From assembly GCF_023015615.1 (NCBI RefSeq), contig NZ_JALKAJ010000002.1, forward strand, positions 944,501 to 1,008,500: a stretch of DNA of 64,000 bases, given 5' to 3'. This stretch comes from Qipengyuania sp. S6317L1. GTDB taxonomy: Bacteria; Pseudomonadota; Alphaproteobacteria; Sphingomonadales; Sphingomonadaceae. Position numbers and translations under genes: made by a program. Below the pieces are notes generated by a model that saw only the letters and a program-made list of their open reading frames with translations, had not been told where the DNA came from and did not search any database. Of the stretch, positions 9,013-17,852 are shown piece after piece (the first letter of the stretch is position 1; each line of letters begins with the position of its first letter).

Positions 9013-11412
9013 TCAACCGCGCAGTTCTGCTCCGACTTTTTCCGCAGCAGTAACAACCGTATCAGCGATGGCTTTGAGTTCCTTGTCCTTGAAGCTCTTT
9101 TCCTGCGGCTGAAGCGTCACTTCGATCGCGATGGATTTCTTGCCCTCGGGTACACCTTCGCCCGTGAACACGTCGAAGACGCGCGCGGCGGTGATGTTCG
9201 TCTTATCCGATCCGCGCACCGTTTTGAGCAAGTCTTCGGCGGCAAGGTCAGCGGGCACGAGGAATGCGAAGTCGCGTGTCACCTCTTGCAGCGCAGGCGG
9301 CGTGAAGCTCGGGCGGGCGAAACTTACGGGACCTTTGCTCGCCTTCTTCGCGGGGATCGCGTCGAGGAAAAGCTCGACCGCTGCGACGGGCCCATCCATA
9401 TCAAACGCCTTGAGCGTTGCCGGGTGGATCATGCCAAACCGTGCGAGCACGTTCTTCGGCCCAAGGCGCAGGGTTGCCGATTGGCCGGGGTGGAACTGTT
9501 CGCCAGCCTCGCCCATCACCATCAACCGAGCGGTTGGAGCGCCCGCGGCCTCAAGCAGAGTTATCGCTGCGGCTTTGGCGTCATAGGCATCAAAGCTCGT
9601 CGCCTTGCCATTCGCCCAGCCGCGCTGCGTCTTCTCGCCAGCGAGTACCACGCCAAGGGTCGCACGCTCATCGCTCGCGTCGCCTTTGCCTTTGAAATAG
9701 CGACGGCCAAGTTCGAACACGCGGGTCACGCCCGCGCCACGGTCGGCATTGCGTTTCGCCGCCAGCAAAAGCCCCGGGATAAGCGAGGGACGCATGACTT
9801 TCATGTCCTCGCTGATCGGGTTGCTCAGCTTCCAGAGGTCATCTGTAGCCGTGAAATGTTCGGCCACGTCCTCAGGCAGGAACGACCAGGTGATCGCTTC
9901 ATCGAGCCCACTGCCAGCCGCAGCCCGGCGCAATTTGCGCTCAAGCATTTGCTGGGGGCTGGCGGTCGGACGCGCTACACCATCGACGCGCGGCAGAGCG
10001 ACGCTTTCGACTTTATCAAGGCCGTGGATACGCACGACCTCTTCGACCAGGTCCGCAGGTCCCTCGATATCATTGCGGCGAAGCGGGCAAGTGACCTGCC
10101 AATCATCCGCAACCTCAAAGCCAAGCTTTTCAAGGATTGCACGCTGCTCGTCGTCGGCGACCTCCACGCCGCCAAGGCGTTTGGTCAGGCCGGTGTCGAA
10201 AGCGACAATCTTCGCCTCGCTTGGCGGCGATCCAGCGCGGATTGCTTCGCTAGCCGTGCCGCCGGCAAGTTCGACGATCAGGCCCGTCAGAAGGTCAAGC
10301 CCCTCGTCCAGAAACTCAGGGTCAACTCCGCGTTCAAAGCGCGTGCGCGCATCGGTCGCAAGGCCGAGCTTTCGGCCCGTCACGCCGGTCGTGGCGGGGT
10401 CGAAGAACGCGATTTCGAGAAGAACGTCGGTGCTGTCGTCCTGTACGCCCGTTTCTTCACCGCCCATAATGCCGCCGATGCCTACGACCTTCGCCTCATC
10501 GGCAATCGCGGTCATGGTGTCATCGAGCGTATAGGTCTTCTCGTTCAAGGCGAGCAGTTCCTCACCCGTCTCCGCCTTGCGCGCACAAAGCGAGCCTTGC
10601 AGTTTTGCAAGGTCATAAACGTGCGCAGGACGCCCAAAGGCGAGCATCAGATAATTGGTAAGGTCAACGAGCAGCGAGATCGGCTTTTGCCCCGCAGACT
10701 TCAAACGCTGTTGCAGCCAGTCGGGCGATGGACCGTTTGTAACGCCCTTGATCACGCGGCCATAGAAGGCAGGACAGCCTTCGGGATCATCCGTTCTCAC
10801 CTCGACCGGGCAGTCACCGGAAGCGTCGAAAGATGGAATTGCGACAGGCTTGAGCGTGCCAAGGCCGGCCGCCGCCAGATCGCGTGCAATCCCATAAATG
10901 CCCATGCAATCAGGGCGATTGGGCGTGATGGCAACGTCGATAATCGGTGAGGAGCCTTGATAATCGGCAAAGCTGTGACCGACGCTCGCATCGTCAGGCA
11001 GTTCTATGATCCCGTCATGATCTTCGCCCAAATCAAGCTCGCGCGCAGAACACATCATGCCGGTGCTCTCGACACCGCGAATGGCGGCTTTGCGAAGCTC
11101 CATGCCGTTTGATGGCACCACTGCGCCGGGAAGGCCAAGTACGCCTTTCATCCCTGCGCGTGCATTGGGCGCGCCGCACACCACCTGCACCGGATCACCT
11201 TCGCCGGTATCGACGCTGAGCACCTGAAGCTTGTCCGCATCGGGGTGCTTTTCCGCTGTCAAAACATGGGCAACGCGGAAACCAGCGAGGCTTTCGGAAG
11301 GATCTTCGACGCCCTCAACCTCAAGCCCGATTGCGTTCAACGCATCGGTGATTTCCTGAAGGCTCGCTTCGGTTTCGAGGTGGTCTTTCAACCATGTGAT
11401 CGAGAACTTCAT
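9013..11412 (-). CDS. pheT: Phenylalanine--tRNA ligase beta subunit
   Basis: A 799-residue beta subunit of the alpha2-beta2 enzyme that charges tRNA-Phe. It opens MKFSITWLKDHLE; a tRNA-binding OB domain follows (VLTAEKHPDADKLQVLSVDTG, residues about 50-70), then B3/B4 (editing) and B5, and a C-terminal anticodon-binding FDX-ACB domain (SFARPSFTPPALQEVTRDFAFLV). Its ATG overlaps the pheS stop in an ATGA, so the subunits are translationally coupled. Length is normal. Confidence 0.97.
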   Translation of the reverse strand: MKFSITWLKDHLETEASLQEITDALNAIGLEVEGVEDPSESLAGFRVAHVLTAEKHPDADKLQVLSVDTGEGDPVQVVCGAPNARAGMKGVLGLPGAVVPSNGMELRKAAIRGVESTGMMCSARELDLGEDHDGIIELPDDASVGHSFADYQGSSPIIDVAITPNRPDCMGIYGIARDLAAAGLGTLKPVAIPSFDASGDCPVEVRTDDPEGCPAFYGRVIKGVTNGPSPDWLQQRLKSAGQKPISLLVDLTNYLMLAFGRPAHVYDLAKLQGSLCARKAETGEELLALNEKTYTLDDTMTAIADEAKVVGIGGIMGGEETGVQDDSTDVLLEIAFFDPATTGVTGRKLGLATDARTRFERGVDPEFLDEGLDLLTGLIVELAGGTASEAIRAGSPPSEAKIVAFDTGLTKRLGGVEVADDEQRAILEKLGFEVADDWQVTCPLRRNDIEGPADLVEEVVRIHGLDKVESVALPRVDGVARPTASPQQMLERKLRRAAAGSGLDEAITWSFLPEDVAEHFTATDDLWKLSNPISEDMKVMRPSLIPGLLLAAKRNADRGAGVTRVFELGRRYFKGKGDASDERATLGVVLAGEKTQRGWANGKATSFDAYDAKAAAITLLEAAGAPTARLMVMGEAGEQFHPGQSATLRLGPKNVLARFGMIHPATLKAFDMDGPVAAVELFLDAIPAKKASKGPVSFARPSFTPPALQEVTRDFAFLVPADLAAEDLLKTVRGSDKTNITAARVFDVFTGEGVPEGKKSIAIEVTLQPQEKSFKDKELKAIADTVVTAAEKVGAELRG

Positions 11413-12509
11413 GGGCGCACTCCCACACCTGCGGAAAGCGTCGGTTGATCGAATGGTGAAAAGCCGTAGTGGGCGAGCCAGCGCGGATCGCCGTCAAAGA
11501 AAGCGCGCAAATCGTTCATTCCGTATTTCAACATGGCAATGCGGTCGATGCCGAGGCCAAAGGCGAACCCTTGATATTTGTCGGCATCGATCCCTGCGAA
11601 TTCTAGTACGCGGCGATTGACCATGCCGCTGCCGCCCAATTCCATCCAGTCGTGGCCATCATCGTCGCCATGGCCACCCACGACACGGCGGTCGCCTTCG
11701 TTGGAGTAGCCTACATCGACCTCGACCGAAGGTTCCGTGAAGGGGAAGTAGGAGGGGCGAAGACGCAGGACGATGTCTTCGCGCTCGAAGAAGGCTTTGA
11801 AGAATGTCTCCAGCGTCCATTTAAGGTGGCCGAGGTGAATGTCCTCATCCACCACGAGCCCTTCGACCTGATGGAACATCGGCGTGTGGGTCGCATCGGA
11901 ATCGGAGCGATACACACGGCCCGGCGCGATCAGGCGAATGGGCGCGCCTTGTTCTTTCATCGACCGGATCTGCACCGGCGATGTGTGGGTGCGCAGCAAC
12001 ATGGAGGCCCCGTCAGATGCCTTGTCCGGGAAATAGAACGTATCGTGCATCGCGCGCGCGGGATGGCTTTCATCCATGTTGAGCGCGGTGAAATTGTGCC
12101 AGTCGTCCTCAATCTCGGGACCAGTTGCCACCGAAAAGCCTAGATCAGCGAATATCTCTGCAAGTTCGTCCATCACCTGGCTTACCGGGTGGATGGAACC
12201 CTTGGGTTGTTCAGGCGCTGGAAGCGTCAGGTCAATCGTCTCGGCTGCCAGCTGCGCTTCAAGAGCGGATGCCTCGAGCTTCGCCTTCTTCGCCTCAATC
12301 GCCTCGGCCACTTCGCCGCGCACGGCCTGGATCGCGGGCGCTGCCTCTTTGCGCTCGTCCGGGCCCATTTGCCCGAGCGTCTTGAGCGCCAGGCTCACCC
12401 AGCCTTTTTTGCCGAGTGCAGCAACGCGCTGCTCCTCGAGCGCATCAAGGGTCGGGCTTGCTTTGATTGCCGCAAGGGCGGATTGTTTCTGATCTGTCAG
12501 TTCGGTCAT
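11409..12509 (-). CDS. pheS: Phenylalanine--tRNA ligase alpha subunit
   Basis: A 366-residue class II catalytic subunit. It has an N-terminal coiled region, then the core with motif 2 (LLRTHTSPVQIRSM) and motif 3 (FAFGLGIDRIAMLKYGMNDLR). I start it at the ATG at 12509 (MTELTDQKQSAL); an in-frame start at 12524 is possible. It is followed by pheT with a 4-base overlap. An AraC-type regulator ends 78 bases upstream on the same strand; I saw no attenuator leader peptide in that gap. Confidence 0.96.
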   Translation of the reverse strand: MTELTDQKQSALAAIKASPTLDALEEQRVAALGKKGWVSLALKTLGQMGPDERKEAAPAIQAVRGEVAEAIEAKKAKLEASALEAQLAAETIDLTLPAPEQPKGSIHPVSQVMDELAEIFADLGFSVATGPEIEDDWHNFTALNMDESHPARAMHDTFYFPDKASDGASMLLRTHTSPVQIRSMKEQGAPIRLIAPGRVYRSDSDATHTPMFHQVEGLVVDEDIHLGHLKWTLETFFKAFFEREDIVLRLRPSYFPFTEPSVEVDVGYSNEGDRRVVGGHGDDDGHDWMELGGSGMVNRRVLEFAGIDADKYQGFAFGLGIDRIAMLKYGMNDLRAFFDGDPRWLAHYGFSPFDQPTLSAGVGVRP

Positions 12510-12587
12510 CAAATCTGCTTTCAATAAGCCGCGTCCGCTAGCGAGATTTGCGCAGCGATGCCAGCCACCTTTTCCCGACGGCAGCGA

Positions 12588-13478
12588 TTAGCCTCGATTC
12601 GGGTCGTGAAGCACTTGCACCGCCTCGCCCGCTATCGCCATTCTCGCCTGCGCGGCGGCCATCAAAATCGGCTTGTCCAGTTTTGCATATTCGGTCGGGC
12701 CCATACCCATAAAACGTTTGAAATCGCGAACGAAATGGGCCTGATCGTGATACTGCTCGTCGAGGGTGCTGAGCCATTTCAGCGAGGGATCGAGCATGAA
12801 TTGCGCAAGGCTTCGCAAGAAACGTTGCCGGCGAAGAAGCAGTTTCGGCGTAAATCCGAAAGCGCGCTTCGAGAGCCGTTCAAGCGAACGAATGTTCATG
12901 CCGGTGCGATCTGCCAACTCGCTCACCATCGCCAGCTTGGGATCGACCAGAGCCGAACTGACCCTTTCAATCGCACGCATATCGTTGGTCTGGCGAAGGG
13001 CAATTGCCTCCATATGCCCCTCGATCAGGGCAAGCTCTTCGGCGAAACCTCCGTCGCTCTTCGCCAGGCTTTGCGCAAGCGGGCGAAACGCTGCGAAGGC
13101 TGGCTCACTTGCCCCGTCGGCAATCCGGTCGGCATAATCGCTGGCTTGCGCGGCAAAGAACGCCGCCCAGCCAAGCGGCATAAGACCGATGCCCCAGCTT
13201 CTGCCCGAGCCCATGCGAAATTGCGGCGAACACGACGTCGGTCCGGTGACAGAGAATTCAGGCACTGGCTCGAAAGGCCCGCCGTTGATCGCGCAATGCG
13301 CCGGATCTTGGCCAAGAAAGCGAATGTTTGCCCATTCGGGGTGAAGGCGGTCCTCGACCTGTCCCTCATCAGGCGATGCGACCACTTGCGTGTAGTAATA
13401 GGTCGTCACAAAGGGCTTCAGCCGCGCGCTGGGCAAGGCGAAGCGGATCGTGACCGAGCTGCCTGTTTTTGCATGCAT
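12588..13478 (-). CDS. AraC family transcriptional regulator (copy 1)
   Basis: A 296-residue protein with an AraC/XylS double helix-turn-helix at about residues 180-270 (MVSELADRTGMNIRSLERLSKRAFGFTPK split over the first helix pair, then DEQYHDQAHFVRDFKRFMGMGPTEY). The N-terminal 150 residues are a sensor-like domain without a recognisable ligand motif. It is a clear paralogue of the next upstream gene, sharing WGIGLMPLGWA, FGFTPK and the HDQA HTH core, and lies 21 bases downstream of it. Effector and targets are unknown. Confidence 0.85.
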   Translation of the reverse strand: MHAKTGSSVTIRFALPSARLKPFVTTYYYTQVVASPDEGQVEDRLHPEWANIRFLGQDPAHCAINGGPFEPVPEFSVTGPTSCSPQFRMGSGRSWGIGLMPLGWAAFFAAQASDYADRIADGASEPAFAAFRPLAQSLAKSDGGFAEELALIEGHMEAIALRQTNDMRAIERVSSALVDPKLAMVSELADRTGMNIRSLERLSKRAFGFTPKLLLRRQRFLRSLAQFMLDPSLKWLSTLDEQYHDQAHFVRDFKRFMGMGPTEYAKLDKPILMAAAQARMAIAGEAVQVLHDPNRG

Positions 13479-13499
13479 GACCTTGTGCCTTGGCTCGCC

Positions 13500-14444
13500 C
13501 TAATCCGCGCTATCGCTCGATTGCCTCGGCGCATCGAGCGCCTGCGCCGCGCTGCCCCAGATGCGGGCTCTTGCCTCGATGAAAGAGGCAAGGATCGGGT
13601 GATCGAGGCTTGCGTATTTGCTGGGCGTCATTGTCATGAACTCGCTGAACTCGCGGGTGAATTGGGCCTGATCGTGATACTCTTCGTCCATCGATTGTGT
13701 CCACAAGGCGCCGCTGTGCAGCATGTAACTGGCAAGGCTTCTGGTGAAGCGTTGACGGCGCATAAGGCGCTTGGGGGTGAAGCCGAAATACCGCCGGCAC
13801 ACCCGCTCAAGCGTGCGAATGCTCATTCCGCACGCCTCGGCGAGGCTCGCGACAGCGAGGTGATCGCCATTGACCAAGGCGTTATGCACCCGAACAATCT
13901 TGGCCTCGTCGCGCGTGGGTCGCATCAGGCGCTTCATCACTTTAATGATCGCGGCAAGCTGCGCTTTGGGATCGGCATCCGGGTCACACAAGGTATCGCT
14001 CAGGCAATCGAACTGTGCAAATTGCGCATCTGCTGCGCCATCACAAAGCGCGTTGCGATAGTCAAAGGCGTCCGCATTGATGAGGCGCGCCCAACCAAGC
14101 GGCAGGAGGCCAATGCCCCACATGCGCGAGGTGCCAATGCGGAAATGACACGCCTCGGAGCTTGGCCCTGTCACCACGAAGCGAGCGCCCGAAAGGCTGT
14201 AATCGCCGATCTGGGAGGTCGGACACGAACCGCCAAAAAAGCGCAAATTCGCCCACTCTGGCTGAAGGTAATCCTCAACCTCGCCGCCACCGGGCACGTC
14301 AAGCTCGAGCTGATAGAAGGTTGTAAAGCACCCATCAAACTGAGCGGGCGGCGCGTGGAAATGCGCTCTAACGGATTGGTGCGTGCTGTTTGGCCGCTCA
14401 GCGACCGCACCCCGTCCAGAATTGAAAGTATCCTCCGCGCCCAT
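13500..14444 (-). CDS. AraC family transcriptional regulator (copy 2)
   Basis: A paralogue of the preceding regulator, about 314 residues from the ATG at 14444; a TTG at 14462 is also in frame and neither has a strong ribosome-binding site. The shared features are the N-terminal sensor region (MWGIGLLPLGWARLI), the first HTH (LAEACGMSIRTLERVCRRYFG) and the second (DEEYHDQAQFTREFSEFMTM). The C-terminus diverges. Tandem placement on one strand suggests a local duplication. Target genes cannot be named. Confidence 0.82.
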   Translation of the reverse strand: MGAEDTFNSGRGAVAERPNSTHQSVRAHFHAPPAQFDGCFTTFYQLELDVPGGGEVEDYLQPEWANLRFFGGSCPTSQIGDYSLSGARFVVTGPSSEACHFRIGTSRMWGIGLLPLGWARLINADAFDYRNALCDGAADAQFAQFDCLSDTLCDPDADPKAQLAAIIKVMKRLMRPTRDEAKIVRVHNALVNGDHLAVASLAEACGMSIRTLERVCRRYFGFTPKRLMRRQRFTRSLASYMLHSGALWTQSMDEEYHDQAQFTREFSEFMTMTPSKYASLDHPILASFIEARARIWGSAAQALDAPRQSSDSAD

Positions 14445-14521
14445 GGCACGTGTGTGCAGCAACTGTCCGATAACTACAAGATTTGTGTCGCCGTTCTACA
14501 ATCCGGAACGCCAGACAAACA

Positions 14522-14557
14522 AAGGGGCCGCGACGCTTTGCCAGCGCCGGGCCCCTT
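14522..14557. terminator. Hairpin terminator after rplT
   Basis: AAGGGGCC (14522-14529) pairs with GGCCCCTT (14550-14557), with further pairing inside the loop. Read on the minus strand it follows rplT and runs into TTTGTTTG; read on the plus strand it runs into TTGTTTTTTC. It most likely ends the rpmI-rplT transcript. Confidence 0.65.
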
Positions 14558-14600
14558 GTTTTTTCTTTGCATGCCGCCGAACCGATCGGCTGGCCTTGGC

Positions 14601-14960
14601 TTACGCTGGAAGCGCTTCTTTCGCCTGAGCGATGATCGTTTTGAACGCCGCTTCTTCGTTCATGGCAAGATCGGCCATGACTTTGCGGTCAAGCTCGATC
14701 CCGGCGAGTTTCACGCCGTGCATGAATTGCGAGTAGGTGAGGCCTTCGGCGCGCACTGCTGCGTTGATGCGCTGGATCCAAAGCGCGCGGAAAGACCGCT
14801 TCTTAACCTTGCGGTCGCGATAGGCGTACTGGCCTGCTTTTTCGACTGCCTGACGGGCAATACGGATGGTATTCTTGCGGCGGCCGCGGTAACCCTTGGC
14901 CTGTTCAAGAAGACGCTTGTGTTTCTGGCGCGTGGTAACGCCGCGTTTAATGCGTGGCAT
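14601..14960 (-). CDS. rplT: 50S ribosomal protein L20
   Basis: A 119-residue, very basic protein ([31 protein letters not shown] in overlapping parts) matching L20 in length and order. It binds 23S rRNA early in large-subunit assembly. It lies 24 bases downstream of rpmI, the conserved L35-L20 pair. infC, often the first gene of this operon elsewhere, is not next to it. Confidence 0.98.
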   Translation of the reverse strand: MPRIKRGVTTRQKHKRLLEQAKGYRGRRKNTIRIARQAVEKAGQYAYRDRKVKKRSFRALWIQRINAAVRAEGLTYSQFMHGVKLAGIELDRKVMADLAMNEEAAFKTIIAQAKEALPA

Positions 14961-14984
14961 ATCTCAAGTCTCCTTAAATCGCGA

Positions 14985-15188
14985 TCAATCGAGCCCGTAA
15001 GGGGCCCATTTCTTCACTGTCTTCGCATCCGCATCGGCTGCGAGAGTGGTACCGCGGTTTTGACGGATATACTTTGCATTGTGGCTGATCAGACGGTGGC
15101 GCTTACCAGCTACACCGTGCTTGACCTTGCCGGTTGCGGTGATTTTGAAGCGCTTCTTCACACCGCTTTTGGTCTTAAGCTTGGGCAT
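14985..15188 (-). CDS. rpmI: 50S ribosomal protein L35
   Basis: A 67-residue basic protein starting [15 protein letters not shown] at the ATG at 15188 (AAGGAG upstream); the open frame extends to 15281 but that part is not L35. The family stretches [18 protein letters not shown] and [13 protein letters not shown] are intact. First gene of the rpmI-rplT pair. The 265 bases upstream (15189-15453) hold no gene; I looked for an L20-type leader and could not establish one. Confidence 0.97.
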   Translation of the reverse strand: MPKLKTKSGVKKRFKITATGKVKHGVAGKRHRLISHNAKYIRQNRGTTLAADADAKTVKKWAPYGLD

Positions 15189-15453
15189 TTTCATCTCCTT
15201 CAATAGAGACACGTTGGACCAGCCCTGGCAGCCCTTGTCGCCAGGCCGGACTCGCAAATTCGTGTCAGTGAGGCGCGTCACATAGCGATTTTCGGGGGCA
15301 ATGCAAGCGATTCGGGCACCGCGCCAGCGTGGGTTTAGTTGATGAAACGCAGCCTTGGCGCAGGGTCAATCAAGAACCGAAAGTTGCGCGTGGTGACAGA
15401 ACGGCTCCGCCTGCAAGTGTGACGCGCATCAGCGATGTAGGAAAGCGGTATCT

Positions 15454-15906
15454 CTACCCGCCTGAATAGGCCCCTCCAGAATAGCTTGGCCGCCCCGTCT
15501 CGGTCAGCCACTGCGCAAAGTTCCCACTCGCAATGGGCTCAGACCCTTCCGGCAACTCATCGGTCCAGATGTAGGCATCGGCCAGCGTCTCGCCATATCC
15601 GTCCCAGCCATCAACGGGCACCGGTTGGCGCGTGTAGCTCTCGCCCTCGAACGCATCGACAGGCCCCATGTCCACATGGCTCGCCTCGTAGATTGTGCCG
15701 TGAACAATCGTCGAATAGCGCGCCTGTGTCAGGATAAGCGCAGGGAACCACTCGCCTTCAAAGGGGATCGCATAAAGCGCCCCTTGCGTCGTCGCAGGCG
15801 CTCCCATGCCGAGCCCGGCAAGGAACGGCCAGTCGCCCTCATCAGGGCCAAGGCCTTCCTGGAGGACGCCGTAAAAGAAGAGGTGAGTGGGTTGGCTCGC
15901 AACCAT
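15454..15906 (-). CDS. Gamma-glutamylcyclotransferase (AIG2-like) family protein
   Basis: About 150 residues of the small GGCT/AIG2 fold: it opens with the substrate-loop motif HLFFYGVLQEG (usual form YG.L..G), then GALYAIPFEGEWFPALI, and DAFEGESYTRQPVPV with the usual acidic residue. Members cyclise gamma-glutamyl amines or have unknown roles. Its ATG at 15906 overlaps the hisN stop, so it is translationally coupled to hisN. The C-terminal tail (GRPSYSGGAYSGG) is low complexity. Confidence 0.8.
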   Translation of the reverse strand: MVASQPTHLFFYGVLQEGLGPDEGDWPFLAGLGMGAPATTQGALYAIPFEGEWFPALILTQARYSTIVHGTIYEASHVDMGPVDAFEGESYTRQPVPVDGWDGYGETLADAYIWTDELPEGSEPIASGNFAQWLTETGRPSYSGGAYSGG

Positions 15907-16784
15907 CACTCGTTGTTCGAAGGAAAGCTGAAACCTTCTGAACTCGGCAAGATCGAGCTGTCGGTCGATTGTTTTACATTGGGCGCAAGCTCGCTCGAAC
16001 CCATTGCCGCCAGCACATCCTCGATCCGCGCCGGATCGCCCAATGCAATCACGGTCCCGTCGCTGTCGGCGTCAAGCGGATTGCCTTGCCAGTCGCTCAT
16101 CACGCCGCCTGCGCCTTCGACCACGGGGACGAGTGCTGCGTAGTCGTGCAGCTTGAGCCCTGTTTCCATCACGAGGTCGATATGGCCACTCGCCAGAAGC
16201 GCGTAATTGTAGCAATCGCCGCCATAGATCGGCCACGGCTTCTTAGGGTAGGCGTTGGTGACCACATTCAGCCACGCATCGGCCTCATCCGCGCTGAAAC
16301 AATGGGGCGAGGTGGTCGCCATGCTCATGCCCTCGATCCCGCGACAGGGCCGCGTTTTGACAGGCTTGCCATTAAGCGTCGTGCCATCGCCCACGCGGCC
16401 CGCCCAGCGTTCGCGCTGCACCGGTTGGTCGATGATGCCGAGCACGGGCCAGCCGTCCTGCATCAGGGCAATGAGGGTGCCGAAAATCGCGCGCCCTGCG
16501 ACAAAGCTTTGCGTGCCGTCAATCGGATCAAGCACCCATTGGCGCCCTGCGCTCTCGTTGCTTGTGCCATATTCCTCCCCGATAATGCCGTCATCGGGGC
16601 GCTCTTCCTCGATCATCTTGCGCATGACCGCCTCGGCGGCGCGATCGGCCTCGGTGACGGCGGAGGCATCGGCTTTGGTTTCCGCCTCCCAGTCGCCCTT
16701 GGCGTCGCCGCGAAACAGCGGGCGGATGACGGAACCGGCTGCATCGGCAAGGCGGTTGGCGAATTCGAGATCGGCTGGAGTCAT
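15906..16784 (-). CDS. hisN: Histidinol-phosphatase, inositol monophosphatase family
   Basis: A 292-residue magnesium-dependent phosphatase of the IMPase superfamily. The metal-binding motifs are DASAVTEADRAAE, GEEYG and WVLDPIDGTQSFV; GGDCYNYALLASGHIDLVMETGLKLHDYAALVPVVEGAGG is the pattern seen in HisN-type enzymes that replace HisB phosphatase in alphaproteobacteria and actinobacteria. The last about 30 residues are an unconserved extension. A role in histidine synthesis is likely but not proven, since close relatives act on other phosphates. Confidence 0.8.
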   Translation of the reverse strand: MTPADLEFANRLADAAGSVIRPLFRGDAKGDWEAETKADASAVTEADRAAEAVMRKMIEEERPDDGIIGEEYGTSNESAGRQWVLDPIDGTQSFVAGRAIFGTLIALMQDGWPVLGIIDQPVQRERWAGRVGDGTTLNGKPVKTRPCRGIEGMSMATTSPHCFSADEADAWLNVVTNAYPKKPWPIYGGDCYNYALLASGHIDLVMETGLKLHDYAALVPVVEGAGGVMSDWQGNPLDADSDGTVIALGDPARIEDVLAAMGSSELAPNVKQSTDSSILPSSEGFSFPSNNE

Positions 16785-16793
16785 GGGGGCTAT

Positions 16794-17177
16794 TTACCTA
16801 TCCTGCCAGTAATCGAAAGCCTCGTTTTGGTGAAGCGCGATATAGGCCTTGGCCTCGGGCCCCTCCCAATCAAGCGGCCATTCGAGCCCAGACTTCTTGG
16901 CCATTTCGCCCGAAAGGTGCGAGCGGCTGACGAACCAGCCTTGTCCGGGCAGGCCGTCCGATTGCCGCACCACGAGGACCGCAAGCCCCGGCTCGCCTGC
17001 GATACGCGCATCCTCGTCATGGGCGTCGAGCACCTTGCACAATGCCCGCATCTTTGGCCGTGTAAAACGGTACCCGAGCAGCCCAAGCATTTGCGAATAG
17101 GTGAGCGCATTACCAGCACGCGCCGCACCGATGAGGATGTCGCGCACTTCGTCGGGGTCAAACATCATTTGGACCAT
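16794..17177 (-). CDS. Conserved hypothetical protein
   Basis: A 127-residue soluble protein that I do not recognise. It begins MVQMMFDPDEVRDILIGAARAG (methionines at 17177, 17168 and 17165 are all possible starts) and has a helical region YSQMLGLLGYRFTRPKMRALCKVLDAHD, then a strand-rich part VLVVRQSDGLPGQGWFVSR and a Trp-rich C-terminus. The first half looks like a small winged-helix or HTH unit, but that is an impression. It lies 9 bases upstream of hisN on the same strand. Confidence 0.7.
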   Translation of the reverse strand: MVQMMFDPDEVRDILIGAARAGNALTYSQMLGLLGYRFTRPKMRALCKVLDAHDEDARIAGEPGLAVLVVRQSDGLPGQGWFVSRSHLSGEMAKKSGLEWPLDWEGPEAKAYIALHQNEAFDYWQDR

Positions 17178-17311
17178 TCATGTTTTTACTTAATCGCGGC
17201 CGACGCAATCTCGGCCAATAGGAACCGCTACACGTAGATTCAAAGGCCGTTCATTGACTTTACATACAATTTTGCCAATTGTCTGGGCCACGCTTGAATG
17301 GGGAAGATGAT

Positions 17312-17791
17312 ATGAAAGTTGCTCTTACCAGCCTCCTGACGCTCACGACAGGAGCCTTGCTCGCATTTCCCGCAAACGCGAATTCTGGCGCGAATTCTGG
17401 CGCGGGATCGCCGGGCATTCAGACACCGGCTTGCGTCGGCGACTATTGCAACCACTCCAAATTCAATCGCCTTCCGGGCGGGCGCTATGCGCACGCTTTG
17501 GATGCGACCGTCAGTCGGCTCATATCGCGCGGTTATCGGGCTCTGGAGGCTGAAAAACCGGAAAAGGCGATGCGCAGTATGCTCATGGCGCTGGAGCGGC
17601 GGCCCGATCACGCTTTGGTGCGGTTTCATGCCGGTGTGTCATCCTATGTTGCGGGCGATCTGACCGGGGCTCGTGAGCTGCTTGTGTCATCCCTGACGAC
17701 AGCAAAGTATGGCCAGCTTTCCGAACGGCAACGTGAAAGCGCGCTTATCGTGATCGACAGGATTGATAAGGCAATGAGCCAGACCGGATAA
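17312..17791 (+). CDS. Secreted TPR-like protein
   Basis: A 159-residue protein with a Sec signal peptide (MKVALTSLLTLTTGALLAFPANA). GGGGAAG lies just before the ATG at 17312. After the signal is a short NSGA NSGA repeat made by a 12-bp direct repeat (17379-17402), two cysteines (ACVGDYCN) and then a helical region (ISRGYRALEAEKPEKAMRSMLMALERRPDHALVRFHAG) that reads as one or two tetratricopeptide repeats. No catalytic motif. It stands alone, convergent with prs. Confidence 0.75.
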   Translation: MKVALTSLLTLTTGALLAFPANANSGANSGAGSPGIQTPACVGDYCNHSKFNRLPGGRYAHALDATVSRLISRGYRALEAEKPEKAMRSMLMALERRPDHALVRFHAGVSSYVAGDLTGARELLVSSLTTAKYGQLSERQRESALIVIDRIDKAMSQTG

Positions 17792-17852
17792 ACCGGCTGG
17801 CGACACAGTCCGACAACATCGGGCTATCGCAAAAAGGCAAAAGCTTGCGCGT

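Noticed and set aside
9286..10950. A 554-codon plus-strand open frame
   Set aside because: Entirely antisense to pheT, with no recognisable protein features.
12558..15206. A very long plus-strand open frame (about 880 codons) across the AraC, rplT and rpmI region
   Set aside because: It is antisense to five well-supported genes, has no family features and arises from GC-rich codon bias.
15189..15453. L20-type autoregulatory leader upstream of rpmI
   Set aside because: I could not find a convincing rRNA-like pairing by eye; a covariance-model search would be needed.
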